Of a DNA stretch of 11,745 nucleotides, positions 1 to 6,810 are shown piece after piece. The translations under genes and the position numbers were made by a program. The stretch's first letter is position 1, and the number at the start of each line of letters is the position of its first letter. The DNA lies in NCBI GenBank assembly GCA_944381335.1, contig CALWKT010000105.1, forward strand, positions 1-11,745. The letters run 5' to 3'. The DNA comes from an uncultured Christensenellaceae bacterium. GTDB lineage: Bacteria; Bacillota_A; Clostridia; Christensenellales; UBA3700. The notes beneath the pieces were generated by a model, which made no database searches, was not told the origin of the DNA, and was given only the letters and a program-made list of their open reading frames with translations.

Positions 1-22
1 GAATGACAACTGAGGAAAAGGC

Positions 23-217
23 TTTGATTTATCCAATCAAATTTAAATTCGCGAACGTAGTGAGCCAGTCGCAAAAAGTTGATAGTGCAGCGTGACTTTT
101 TGCGAAAGCGGAAAAGCAAGCCGTAAATCAGACTTTTTAAAAAAAAGTCGCGGAAAAGGCTTAGCTTTTCCGCGTGTGGCGAATCCGAGCGGATTCGTAA
201 GGAGCAAACTCGTTTGC
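23..217. repeat. Dense run of consecutive inverted repeats, non-coding
   Basis: No gene is visible in 1-320. Within it, inverted repeats follow each other almost without gaps: arms 23-29/35-41; a 10-base palindrome at 40-49; 11-bp arms 69-79/95-105 around a 15-nt loop; arms 131-138/142-149; 10-bp arms 149-158/165-174; arms 180-187/190-197 with a 2-nt centre; arms 204-209/212-217 with a 2-nt centre. Arms of different units are unrelated, so this is not a tandem repeat or a CRISPR array. The remainder, 218-320, shows only weak short dyads. It could be a structured RNA, a decayed mobile element or a member of an interspersed repeat family; none of these can be settled from the sequence. The arms are seen directly; any function is unknown. 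Confidence 0.6.
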
Positions 218-320
218 AACGGAATAGCGAGAAGCCTTCCCGCATAAGCCCTGCTCTACGACGAGCGTCACAATTTCGGCGTCCCGAGGATGCGACGTTT
301 AAAGCGAAGCTATAACGACT

Positions 321-360
321 AAATAAAAAACAGGACAATTCTGTCCTGCTTTTTTATTTT
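321..360 (-). terminator. Rho-independent terminator, bidirectional, downstream of tRNA-Arg
   Basis: A 7-bp stem (CAGGACA 331-337 / TGTCCTG 342-348, loop ATTC) lies between an A-run at 325-330 and a T-run at 350-355. It therefore reads as a terminator on both strands. On the minus strand it sits about 25 bases after the tRNA-Arg gene and probably ends that transcript. On the plus strand it would stop anything coming from the hairpin region at 23-217. Confidence 0.85.
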
Positions 361-382
361 GGCTCAAAGCGAGCTTTAGCAA

Positions 383-459
383 TGGCGCATCCGAGCGGAT
401 TCGAACCGCTGACCTTCAGAGTCGGAGTCTGACGCTCTATCCAGCTGGGCTACGGGTGC
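383..459 (-). tRNA. tRNA-Arg (anticodon CCG), CCA encoded
   Basis: Read on the minus strand this folds as a 77-nt tRNA: acceptor GCACCCG / CGGATGC, D-arm GCCC...GAGC, anticodon stem TCAGA / TCTGA with loop CTCCGAC, five-base variable loop, T-arm AGCGG-TTCGAAT-CCGCT, discriminator G, and an encoded CCA. Positions 34-36 are CCG, which reads the arginine codon CGG; that codon is used at least once nearby, in the membrane protein gene at 1168-1896. Two pairs are broken, both C-A: 4:69 in the acceptor stem and 12:23 in the D-stem. All other conserved features are present, so it is called a tRNA, but it could be weakened or decaying. Confidence 0.9.
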
Positions 460-472
460 CTGCAACGATATT

Positions 473-501
473 ATTATATCCTATCGGCGGCGCGTTTTCA
501 A
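473..501 (-). promoter_or_regulatory. Sigma-A promoter of tRNA-Arg
   Basis: On the minus strand TTGAAA (496-501) and TATAAT (473-478) are separated by exactly 17 bases. The -10 ends 13 bases before the first tRNA base, giving a short leader as expected for a tRNA gene. It points away from the promoter at 531-559. Confidence 0.75.
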
Positions 502-530
502 ATAAAAGCGTGCATTTTGTAAAACGTATA

Positions 531-559
531 TTGACATAAAGTTTTTACGCCCGTAAAAT
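531..559 (+). promoter_or_regulatory. Sigma-A promoter of the ECF sigma / membrane protein operon
   Basis: TTGACA (531-536) and TAAAAT (554-559) are separated by 17 bases, a near-consensus housekeeping promoter. Transcription should start near 566, leaving a leader of about 65 bases before the sigma gene. Nothing here resembles a typical ECF promoter, so autoregulation by the encoded sigma factor is not evident. Confidence 0.75.
543..558. promoter_or_regulatory. Candidate operator: inverted repeat over the -10 element
   Basis: TTTTACG (543-549) and CGTAAAA (552-558) form a perfect 7-bp dyad with a CC centre. It covers most of the -10 hexamer of the sigma operon promoter. A similar half-element, GTAAAACG, lies at 519-526 just before the -35. 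The position suits a repressor site, but no regulator is identified and AT-rich promoter DNA can give such dyads by chance. Confidence 0.35.
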
Positions 560-631
560 AAAATTATGACGGATTTTTAAAATTCTGCCGAAAATCCGCT
601 TTCTTTTGCAGGTATATATTACGAGAGGTCA

Positions 632-1171
632 ATGAGAGACAAAGACGATAAAAAAATTGGCAAGCTGATCGTAAAAATCGCTTGCGGAAACGAGTCGGCG
701 CTGGACGAACTCTTTTATTCAACTAAGGAGCAAATGTATTTTGTCGCCTATCGTTATCTATGCGACAAAAGCAAGATACCGGACGTTCTCAATGACTCAT
801 ACTTCAAGATATACCGCTCAAGCGCAAGTTACAACCCGCATAAAAGCGCAAGAAACTGGATGTACACGATCGTCAAGAACACTGCGTTAACCTACACGCA
901 CGCAGATATTTCGCGCGACGAAAGCGCTCTGACCGACATCAGCGCATGTTCTTCTGATTTCGTCGACAACTGCATAGAAGATCTGTCTTTAAAAGCCGCT
1001 CTTTTCTCTCTTGACGACGAAAGCCGCACGGTGATCGTGATGAAATTCTGGGGCGGATATACGTTTTCGGAGATAGCGAAAGAAATGCGCCTGCCGCTGA
1101 CCACCCTTTACGGCAGATACAAGACGGCGCTCAAAGCGGTGGAAAAGCACTTAAAGGAGGGGAACGTATGA
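632..1171 (+). CDS. ECF-type RNA polymerase sigma factor (sigma-70 family)
   Basis: A 179-residue protein with the two-domain layout of extracytoplasmic-function sigma factors. Region 2, which binds core polymerase and the -10 element, spans about residues 22-90 and includes the ALDELFYSTKEQMYFVAYRY stretch and a DVLNDSYFKIYR segment. Region 4, the -35-binding helix-turn-helix, spans about 118-172 and contains LDDESRTVIVMKFWGGYTF and SEIAKEMRLPLTTLYGRYK. Length fits the family. A purine-rich site at 623-628 precedes the ATG with rather short spacing; no better start is available. The stop overlaps the start of the membrane protein gene by ATGA, so the two are translationally coupled, the usual layout of an ECF sigma factor and its anti-sigma factor. 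ECF family membership is clear; subgroup, signal and target genes are unknown. Confidence 0.88.
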   Translation: MRDKDDKKIGKLIVKIACGNESALDELFYSTKEQMYFVAYRYLCDKSKIPDVLNDSYFKIYRSSASYNPHKSARNWMYTIVKNTALTYTHADISRDESALTDISACSSDFVDNCIEDLSLKAALFSLDDESRTVIVMKFWGGYTFSEIAKEMRLPLTTLYGRYKTALKAVEKHLKEGNV

Positions 1172-1896
1172 AAGAAATCGAAAAGAAACTGAATTCTGCG
1201 GTACGCAACGCCGGAAACGTGCCTTCCCTTCTTCTGGACAGGATCAAAGAAAGAACCGCGCTTGAACCTCTGGAAGCCGGCGAGGTGAAAACCGCAAAGG
1301 TGAAGCGCGGCGTGAAATATTCTTTCAACATCCTGCTCAGCGCATGCGCAACGTTCGTAGTATGCTTGTTCTGCTTTTACGCAATACTGATATTCTTTAT
1401 GCCTGCCGGATATCAGGATCCCGACAATGACGCGTCCCACGGAGACACTCTCCCGACATACTCTGTTTACGATATGGAAATACTGCCGTTTGAAGTGAGC
1501 TCAGTTAAATCTTTTGCAGAGAAAAACGGAATGTCACTGACGTATCTCGACGGGGAATGCGTATTCAGCAAAATGAATTATGAAGGCTACACGTTGCTGT
1601 ACCGCTCAGAATACGTTTACCGCGGAAATCCGGTGACTTTGACAGAATCGGTTCTGCCGTCAGCTATTAGAGAATACGAAACGGCTATTGCCGGCAGCGA
1701 AAGTCTGTTGACGCTGGAATACGTATACGACGACGGCGACGTTATAACGTTCTACGTATACGCTAACGACGGCGGATATCTGACTAAAGCTTTCAAACGC
1801 GACGGCAACATCCTGTATATAATGAGCGAAGGCGACATCTCAGACTCAGAAGCCCTTTGCCGGGAATTGTTCGAAAACTCGAAAAATTACAAATGA
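1168..1896 (+). CDS. Single-pass membrane protein, probable anti-sigma factor
   Basis: 242 residues preceded by a strong AAAGGAGG (1153-1160). Residues 1-50 are a charged cytoplasmic segment with an amphipathic start (MKEIEKKLNSAVRNAG). One hydrophobic segment lies at about 53-78, and residues 79-242 form a predicted extracytoplasmic domain rich in tyrosine and acidic residues, with strands such as LTLEYVYDDG and DVITFYVYAND. There is no HxxxCxxC zinc motif of the ZAS anti-sigma class in the N-terminus. The role as anti-sigma factor is inferred from the ATGA overlap with the sigma gene, the topology (short cytoplasmic part, one membrane helix, outer sensor domain) and the operon's promoter. 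I do not recognise the outer domain. It could instead be a lipid- or peptide-sensing partner of another kind. Confidence 0.65.
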   Translation: MKEIEKKLNSAVRNAGNVPSLLLDRIKERTALEPLEAGEVKTAKVKRGVKYSFNILLSACATFVVCLFCFYAILIFFMPAGYQDPDNDASHGDTLPTYSVYDMEILPFEVSSVKSFAEKNGMSLTYLDGECVFSKMNYEGYTLLYRSEYVYRGNPVTLTESVLPSAIREYETAIAGSESLLTLEYVYDDGDVITFYVYANDGGYLTKAFKRDGNILYIMSEGDISDSEALCRELFENSKNYK

Positions 1897-1924
1897 TTTT
1901 TAAGGAAACTCAAGTTGTTCCAAA

Positions 1925-1958
1925 CAAAAAAGATACGGATCTCTCCGTATCTTTTTTT
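1925..1958. terminator. Bidirectional rho-independent terminator between convergent operons
   Basis: A 9-bp stem, AGATACGGA (1931-1939) / TCCGTATCT (1944-1952), has loop TCTC, an A-run on the left (1925-1930) and a T-run on the right (1952-1958). It ends the sigma/membrane protein operon on the plus strand about 28 bases after its stop. It also ends the ABC exporter operon on the minus strand. Confidence 0.92.
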
Positions 1959-1983
1959 GACAAGTATTGAGTTTTCAGCCTTT

Positions 1984-4131
1984 TCAGCCTTCGAACTGAG
2001 AGTTGTACAGCGTCGCGTAGAAACCGTCTTTTGCAAGAAGTTCTTCGTGCTTGCCCTGCTCTATCACGTCGCCGTCGCGGAGCACGAGTATCTTGTCCGC
2101 GTCGCGTATCGTGGAAAGTCTGTGCGCAATGATAAAGCTGGTCCTTCCCTGCATCAGTCTGTCCATAGCCTGCTGAATGAGTATCTCGGTGCGGGTATCG
2201 ACGGACGACGTCGCCTCGTCGAGAATTAGCACAGTGGGGTCTGCGAGTATCGCGCGGGCGATCGTGAGGAGCTGCTTCTGTCCTTGCGAAATGTTGTCCG
2301 CCTCTGTATTGATCTCAAAGTCGTATCCGCCCGGAAGCGTCTGGATAAAGTGATCTGCACAAGCTATCTTTGCCGCGCGTTTCACTTCTTCGTCGGTCGC
2401 GTCAAGTCTGCCGTAACGGATGTTTTCCATGATCGTACCGCTGAAAAGCCAGGTGTCCTGAAGCACCATTCCCACTTCGTTTCTCAGCCCTTCGCGTGTG
2501 AAAGAACGGATGTTTTTTCCGTCAAGATATATGTCTCCGCCGTTCAGTTCGTAAAACCTCATCAGAAGCTTGACTATCGTCGTCTTGCCGGCGCCGGTAG
2601 GTCCGACGATCGCTATGCGCTGACCTTTCTTTACGTCGCAGGAGAAATCTTTTATGATTATCTTGTCCTCGTTGTAACCGAAACGCACGTGATCAAAAGT
2701 GACGTTGCCTTCAATGTTTGCCGGCACAAGGTCACCGGTCTCCTCTTCTTCGGGCTGTTCAAGGAACGCGAATATCCTCTCAGCCGCGGCGACCGTTGAC
2801 TGGAACGTATTTGCAATTCCCGCGATCTGATTGATCGGCTGATTGAACTGCCTGACATACTGGATATAAGACTGGATATTACCCACCGTCATCCTGATGC
2901 CGGCAACGTTGCCGTTCAGCACGAATATACCGCCGAGCACGCATGCGAGCACGTAATTCAGGTTGCCGACAAATTTCATGACCGGCATCATCATACCCGA
3001 GAAGAACTGCGACGACCATGCCGACGTGTATAGTTTTGCGTTGTATTCGGAGAACTTCTCCGTGCTCTTCTCCTCGCCGTTGAAAAGGCTTATCACGTTG
3101 TGACCTGCGAACATCTCCTCAATGTGTCCGTTGACGTGACCGAGGTATTCCTGCTGCATCAGATAGTAGCGTTGGGAACGCTTAACTATCAGCATGACGA
3201 TAAACATGGAAACCGGAACGATCAGCAGGGTTATCAGCGTGAGGATCCAGTTTATCGTGAACATCATGACCATTACGCCGATTATCGTGGTAATGCTGGT
3301 GACGATCTGCGACAAGCTCTGGTTCAGAGAGTTTGCGATCGCGTCGACGTCGTTGGTGATATAGCTCATCACTTCGCCGTTCGTGGTCGTATCGTAGAAC
3401 TTGAGCGGCAGACTGTCGATCTTGTTGTTGATATCCCTGCGGAAACGGTATGATACTCTCTGAGCGACGCCGGCAAGCAAAAGTCCCTGAATATATGCAA
3501 GTATTGCCGAAACGCAGACGAGCGCCACAATCTTGGTCAATATCGAAACAATGACGTCCGTGTCTATCCGGGGTGCCGAAGACAGCGACGTATTCTCCAC
3601 TCTTACGCGGTAAGCGTCCGCCAGACTGTCAAGCGCGGAAGTCGCGCCGAGCGCGCGGAACAGTTCTCCCACGGTTTCAGCCTCTTTAGCCTCGACGAGA
3701 GACGACAGCTTCATATCCATCATTGATTCGTCTATTTCGACACCGTCGGGCAACAAGCCGATGTCGGCTACGTCGCGGACGGTCAGGTCGGGATACTGCT
3801 CTATCATCTCGATCTGTTCGTCAGTAAATTCAGGTATTGAATCCTGCATTGTTGCAGCGTTTTTATAAAAAGTTTTGCACATGGTACCGGCGAGAAGTTC
3901 GTCCGTCGCGTCACCGAGGATATCGGGTACGAGAAGGGTCGCGACCACGCTGAATATCGCGAGCACAAACGCGGTGATTATTATCGCCAGATCTTTGCGC
4001 ATATAGCGCACCGTCTTTTTAAGCGTGCCGAAAAAGTCTTTCGCTTTTTCTCCGGGAACGCCTGCTCCGCCCGGACCGTGACCGCCAATGGGTCCTCTTC
4101 TCTTCAAAGACATCTTTTTCTTTTCTTTCAT
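1984..4131 (-). CDS. Heterodimeric ABC exporter, consensus-site subunit (LmrD/YheH-like)
   Basis: 715 residues with a fused membrane and ATPase domain, one half of a type IV (ABCB-like) exporter acting in the cytoplasmic membrane. The N-terminus is basic and Gly/Pro-rich (about 9-30), as in clostridial LmrD-like proteins. A first membrane helix lies at about 47-70. Then comes an unusually long segment, about 74-190, predicted outside the cell, before the second helix (about 195-222) and the remaining membrane domain to about 400. ATPase motifs: Walker A GPTGAGKTT (510-518), Q-loop Q558, signature NISQGQKQ (613-620, with SQGQ instead of SGGQ), Walker B ending D638 with catalytic E639, and switch H670. 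The gene begins one base after the partner gene's stop, with GGGAGG nine bases upstream of its ATG, so the two are co-translated. The family exports drugs, lipids or peptides; the substrate here is unknown. Confidence 0.92.
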   Translation of the reverse strand: MKEKKKMSLKRRGPIGGHGPGGAGVPGEKAKDFFGTLKKTVRYMRKDLAIIITAFVLAIFSVVATLLVPDILGDATDELLAGTMCKTFYKNAATMQDSIPEFTDEQIEMIEQYPDLTVRDVADIGLLPDGVEIDESMMDMKLSSLVEAKEAETVGELFRALGATSALDSLADAYRVRVENTSLSSAPRIDTDVIVSILTKIVALVCVSAILAYIQGLLLAGVAQRVSYRFRRDINNKIDSLPLKFYDTTTNGEVMSYITNDVDAIANSLNQSLSQIVTSITTIIGVMVMMFTINWILTLITLLIVPVSMFIVMLIVKRSQRYYLMQQEYLGHVNGHIEEMFAGHNVISLFNGEEKSTEKFSEYNAKLYTSAWSSQFFSGMMMPVMKFVGNLNYVLACVLGGIFVLNGNVAGIRMTVGNIQSYIQYVRQFNQPINQIAGIANTFQSTVAAAERIFAFLEQPEEEETGDLVPANIEGNVTFDHVRFGYNEDKIIIKDFSCDVKKGQRIAIVGPTGAGKTTIVKLLMRFYELNGGDIYLDGKNIRSFTREGLRNEVGMVLQDTWLFSGTIMENIRYGRLDATDEEVKRAAKIACADHFIQTLPGGYDFEINTEADNISQGQKQLLTIARAILADPTVLILDEATSSVDTRTEILIQQAMDRLMQGRTSFIIAHRLSTIRDADKILVLRDGDVIEQGKHEELLAKDGFYATLYNSQFEG

Positions 4132-4132
4132 A

Positions 4133-5926
4133 TCAGATATCCTCCCGAGAATTTTTTTTGCCGGTACCGGCTGTTTCCTGTTTTTCGCCCGAAGAAATAC
4201 CCAGTTCTTCTTCAGAAAGCTGAGACCTTGCGATGTCAGCGTAGACAGGGCAGTTTTTCATCAGTTCGTCGTGAGTGCCCTGCCCGACTATCCTGCCGTC
4301 CTCAAGCACAATGATCTTGTCTGCGTTCCTGATCGTGCCGACGCGTTGAGCAACCATTATCACGGTGGATCCGGCAAGTTTTTCTTTTATCGCCTGCCTT
4401 AGATTGGCGTCCGTCTTGAAGTCAAGCGCGCTGAAACTGTCGTCGAAAACGTAGATCGGCGCGTTCTTTGCAATGGCTCTCGCTATAGCTATGCGCTGTT
4501 TCTGTCCTCCGGACACGTTGTCGCCGCCCTGAGCGATCTCGCTGTCATAGCCGTCTTCTTTTCCTTCAATGAACTCTTTCGCCTGCGCGATCTCCCCGGC
4601 TGACACCATTCTTTCGTCAGACATGGAAGGATCGGAATATTTTATGTTGGATGCGATCGTACCTGAAAAGAGTATGTTCTTCTGAGGGACGAAACCTATC
4701 GCGGCGCGTAGTTTCTTCAGATCGAAATCTCTGATATCCACGCCTCCTATCGTGATCTTTCCTTCGGTTACGTCCGCAAGACGCGGCAGAAGGTTCACCA
4801 CCGTCGATTTGCCGGAACCCGTGCTTCCTATGATCGCAAGCGTTTCCCCTTTCCTGACGGTAAAGCTTATGTCCTCGATCGCCTCTTTCTCTCCGCCGTA
4901 ACTGTAACCGACGTTTTCAAAAACTATGTCGCCGTCCACGGGAGCGTCCACCGTGTTTTCTCTGTTCTGAACGCTGATCGGCGTTGAAAGCACTTCACTC
5001 ACTCTGCCTGCCGAAACAGCCGCTCTCGGCAACAGCACGAACGCGAGCGAAAGCATCATAAACGACATGATTATCTGCATCGCATACTGTATGAACGCCA
5101 TCATGTTGGCGACCTGAGTGATGTCCTCAGCCGTATAAGCCGCGATCCACACAACCGCGACGGATACGCCGAACATCACGAGCGAAATATACGGAGAAAG
5201 CAGCGCCATCACCCTGTATGCAAAAAGTCCTGTTTTCGTCAGATCCTTGTTGGCTTTGTCAAAGCGCTCTTCCTCGTAATTCTGAGTGTTGAACGCGCGT
5301 ATGACCATGAGTCCGTTAAGTTCGTCGTTCGCCACCTGGTTCACTCGGTCGATCTGCTTCTGCAAGATCTTGAACTTGGGCAGAACGGTCAGTATCAGCA
5401 CCGCGACGAGAACGAGAAGGGTTGCAACGGCTACGCCGATGACTATGATCATTGAATTCATACCTTCGCTCATCCTGATCGCTTTGATCACACCGCCCAC
5501 GCCCATTATCGGCGCGTACATGACCATTCTGAGGAACATGACCGTGAACGTCTGCACCTGGGTCACGTCGTTCGTCGCCCTGGTGATCAACGACGAAATT
5601 GAAAACTTGTCAAATTCCGCGTTTGCGAAGTTGCTCACCTTGACGAACAGATCTCCTCTGATGTCGCGTGAGACCGCCGCCGCGGCTCTGGATGCAAAAA
5701 AGCTCACGCATATCGCGGAAACGCTGCCCGCAAGCGCGACTCCGAGCATGATCAGTCCGTATTTGTAAACTGTCTGCATGTCTCCGAGCGCGATGCCGTC
5801 AGCAACTATCTGCGACATATACGTGGGCAACTGCAATTCGCAAAGCGCTTCACATGTCAGAAACGCGAGCGACAACAGTATGACCCACCAATATTTTGCA
5901 TAATATTTGAAAATTGTCTTTGTCAC
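4133..5926 (-). CDS. Heterodimeric ABC exporter, degenerate-site subunit (LmrC/YheI-like)
   Basis: 597 residues from a GTG start: membrane domain to about residue 310, ATPase domain after it. Motifs (numbered from the GTG): Walker A GSTGSGKST 367-375, Q415, signature VSGGQKQ 471-477, Walker B YVFDD with D495. The catalytic glutamate is replaced by D496 and the switch histidine by Q527 (VAQRVGTI). This Glu-to-Asp change marks the degenerate ATPase site of heterodimeric exporters such as TM287/288, LmrCD and BmrCD; the partner subunit has the intact site. The GTG at 5924-5926 is preferred because GGGAG (5934-5938) sits seven bases upstream. A longer reading starting at TTG 5959 would add 11 residues but has no ribosome binding site. 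It is the first gene of the operon, and its polar C-terminal tail of about 25 residues leads into the partner gene. Confidence 0.92.
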   Translation of the reverse strand: MTKTIFKYYAKYWWVILLSLAFLTCEALCELQLPTYMSQIVADGIALGDMQTVYKYGLIMLGVALAGSVSAICVSFFASRAAAAVSRDIRGDLFVKVSNFANAEFDKFSISSLITRATNDVTQVQTFTVMFLRMVMYAPIMGVGGVIKAIRMSEGMNSMIIVIGVAVATLLVLVAVLILTVLPKFKILQKQIDRVNQVANDELNGLMVIRAFNTQNYEEERFDKANKDLTKTGLFAYRVMALLSPYISLVMFGVSVAVVWIAAYTAEDITQVANMMAFIQYAMQIIMSFMMLSLAFVLLPRAAVSAGRVSEVLSTPISVQNRENTVDAPVDGDIVFENVGYSYGGEKEAIEDISFTVRKGETLAIIGSTGSGKSTVVNLLPRLADVTEGKITIGGVDIRDFDLKKLRAAIGFVPQKNILFSGTIASNIKYSDPSMSDERMVSAGEIAQAKEFIEGKEDGYDSEIAQGGDNVSGGQKQRIAIARAIAKNAPIYVFDDSFSALDFKTDANLRQAIKEKLAGSTVIMVAQRVGTIRNADKIIVLEDGRIVGQGTHDELMKNCPVYADIARSQLSEEELGISSGEKQETAGTGKKNSREDI

Positions 5927-5933
5927 AACGACT

Positions 5934-5938
5934 CTCCC
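5934..5938 (-). promoter_or_regulatory. Ribosome binding site that decides the ABC operon start
   Basis: GGGAG on the minus strand is followed seven bases later by GTG (5924-5926). The longer in-frame alternative, TTG at 5957-5959, has no purine-rich site ahead of it. This favours the shorter protein. Confidence 0.7.
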
Positions 5939-5989
5939 GTACGTCAGCGGTATTTTCAACCGATAACCGTAAATTTACTGCCATTAATC

Positions 5990-6018
5990 ATTGTACTACA
6001 CGTATGCGTATTTGTAAA
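5990..6018 (-). promoter_or_regulatory. Sigma-A promoter of the ABC exporter operon
   Basis: On the minus strand TTTACA (6013-6018) and TACAAT (5990-5995) are 17 bases apart, each one mismatch from consensus. Predicted start near 5983 gives a leader of about 57 bases to the GTG. Confidence 0.75.
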
Positions 6019-6331
6019 CAGCGAAAAGTTCGCCGTATGCCAAATTTTGGTAAAAAATCAATTAAAATAGTATTAAAATATCATAAATAATATGTTTTAA
6101 AACACTGCTGATCTTCAGATATAACAGCCTTTGAAATCTTGTTTTACTACTTGCCGGACGCGCGGCAAATGTTCTTTTTGAAACCCGGTCCCGTTTCCCC
6201 AATAAAACAGACTGACGATCGTGCCCGGTCTTCACGGTCTGAGCGCATATATAATATTATATTTATTATATCCATATATATCTGCGGATATCTCGCGCTT
6301 CAGAATCACGTTTTTCATTTGAAAAAAGCGC
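6019..6331. other. Gene-free intergenic region, AT-rich
   Basis: Between the ABC operon promoter and the rpsI terminator I see no convincing gene on either strand. A plus-strand open frame running through here is the antisense of rpsI/rplM. The region is AT-rich (for example 6060-6100 and 6246-6290). It has a 6-bp dyad TTGCCG (6151-6156) / CGGCAA (6163-6168) and a repeated CCCGGTC (6185-6191 and 6223-6229). No promoter or terminator of good quality was found inside it. A small RNA cannot be excluded. Confidence 0.5.
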
Positions 6332-6358
6332 AAAAAAACCGCTCCGTTTCCGGAGCGG
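6332..6358 (-). terminator. Rho-independent terminator of the rplM-rpsI operon
   Basis: On the minus strand an 8-bp GC-rich stem (CCGCTCCG 6339-6346 / CGGAGCGG 6351-6358, 4-nt loop) runs straight into seven T's (6338-6332). It begins 20 bases after the rpsI stop. Confidence 0.93.
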
Positions 6359-6378
6359 TGAATCTTGCGATAAACTTG

Positions 6379-6792
6379 TTATCTCTTGCTGAACTGAGGA
6401 GCCTTTCTTGCTTTCTTCAAGCCGTACTTCTTTCTCTCCTTGCTTCTGGAATCTCTGGTCAGGAAACCTGCCTTTTTGAGATCAGCCTTGTAAGCTTCGT
6501 CAGCGAGAACAAGCGCTCTTGCGATGCCGTGTCTGATCGCGCCTGCCTGTCCGGTGAAACCGCCGCCGCAAACGTTGACGCAGACGTCGAACTTGCCGGT
6601 AGCTTCAACCAGCTCAAGCGGCTGACGCACGATGAGTTTGAGCGTGTCGAGACCGAAATAGTTGTCGATATCTCTCTTGTTGATGGTGATGGTACCGTTG
6701 CCGCCGGGGATAAGTCTGACTCTTGCGATAGCCTTCTTTCTTCTGCCCGTACCCCAGTACTGAACCTTCTTCTTCGTCTTCTTAGTAGCCAT
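6379..6792 (-). CDS. rpsI: Ribosomal protein S9
   Basis: 137 residues of the small ribosomal subunit protein uS9, which sits in the head of the 30S subunit with its C-terminal tail reaching the P-site tRNA. Diagnostic features are the N-terminal [16 protein letters not shown] (about 12-27), the [19 protein letters not shown] block (about 76-94), and the basic C-terminal end ...[12 protein letters not shown] with the invariant Ser-Lys-Arg terminus. Full length. It follows rplM by 18 bases, with AAGGAG about 11 bases before its ATG, and ends just before a strong terminator. This is the usual rplM-rpsI pair. Confidence 0.98.
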   Translation of the reverse strand: MATKKTKKKVQYWGTGRRKKAIARVRLIPGGNGTITINKRDIDNYFGLDTLKLIVRQPLELVEATGKFDVCVNVCGGGFTGQAGAIRHGIARALVLADEAYKADLKKAGFLTRDSRSKERKKYGLKKARKAPQFSKR

Positions 6793-6810
6793 ATCTCTTT
6801 ACGCTCCTTA

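Noticed and set aside
23..217. CRISPR array or tandem repeat
   Set aside because: The hairpin arms differ from unit to unit and there is no constant repeat with regular spacing.
5927..5959. TTG start for the upstream ABC subunit
   Set aside because: No ribosome binding site precedes TTG 5959, whereas GTG 5926 has GGGAG at seven bases.
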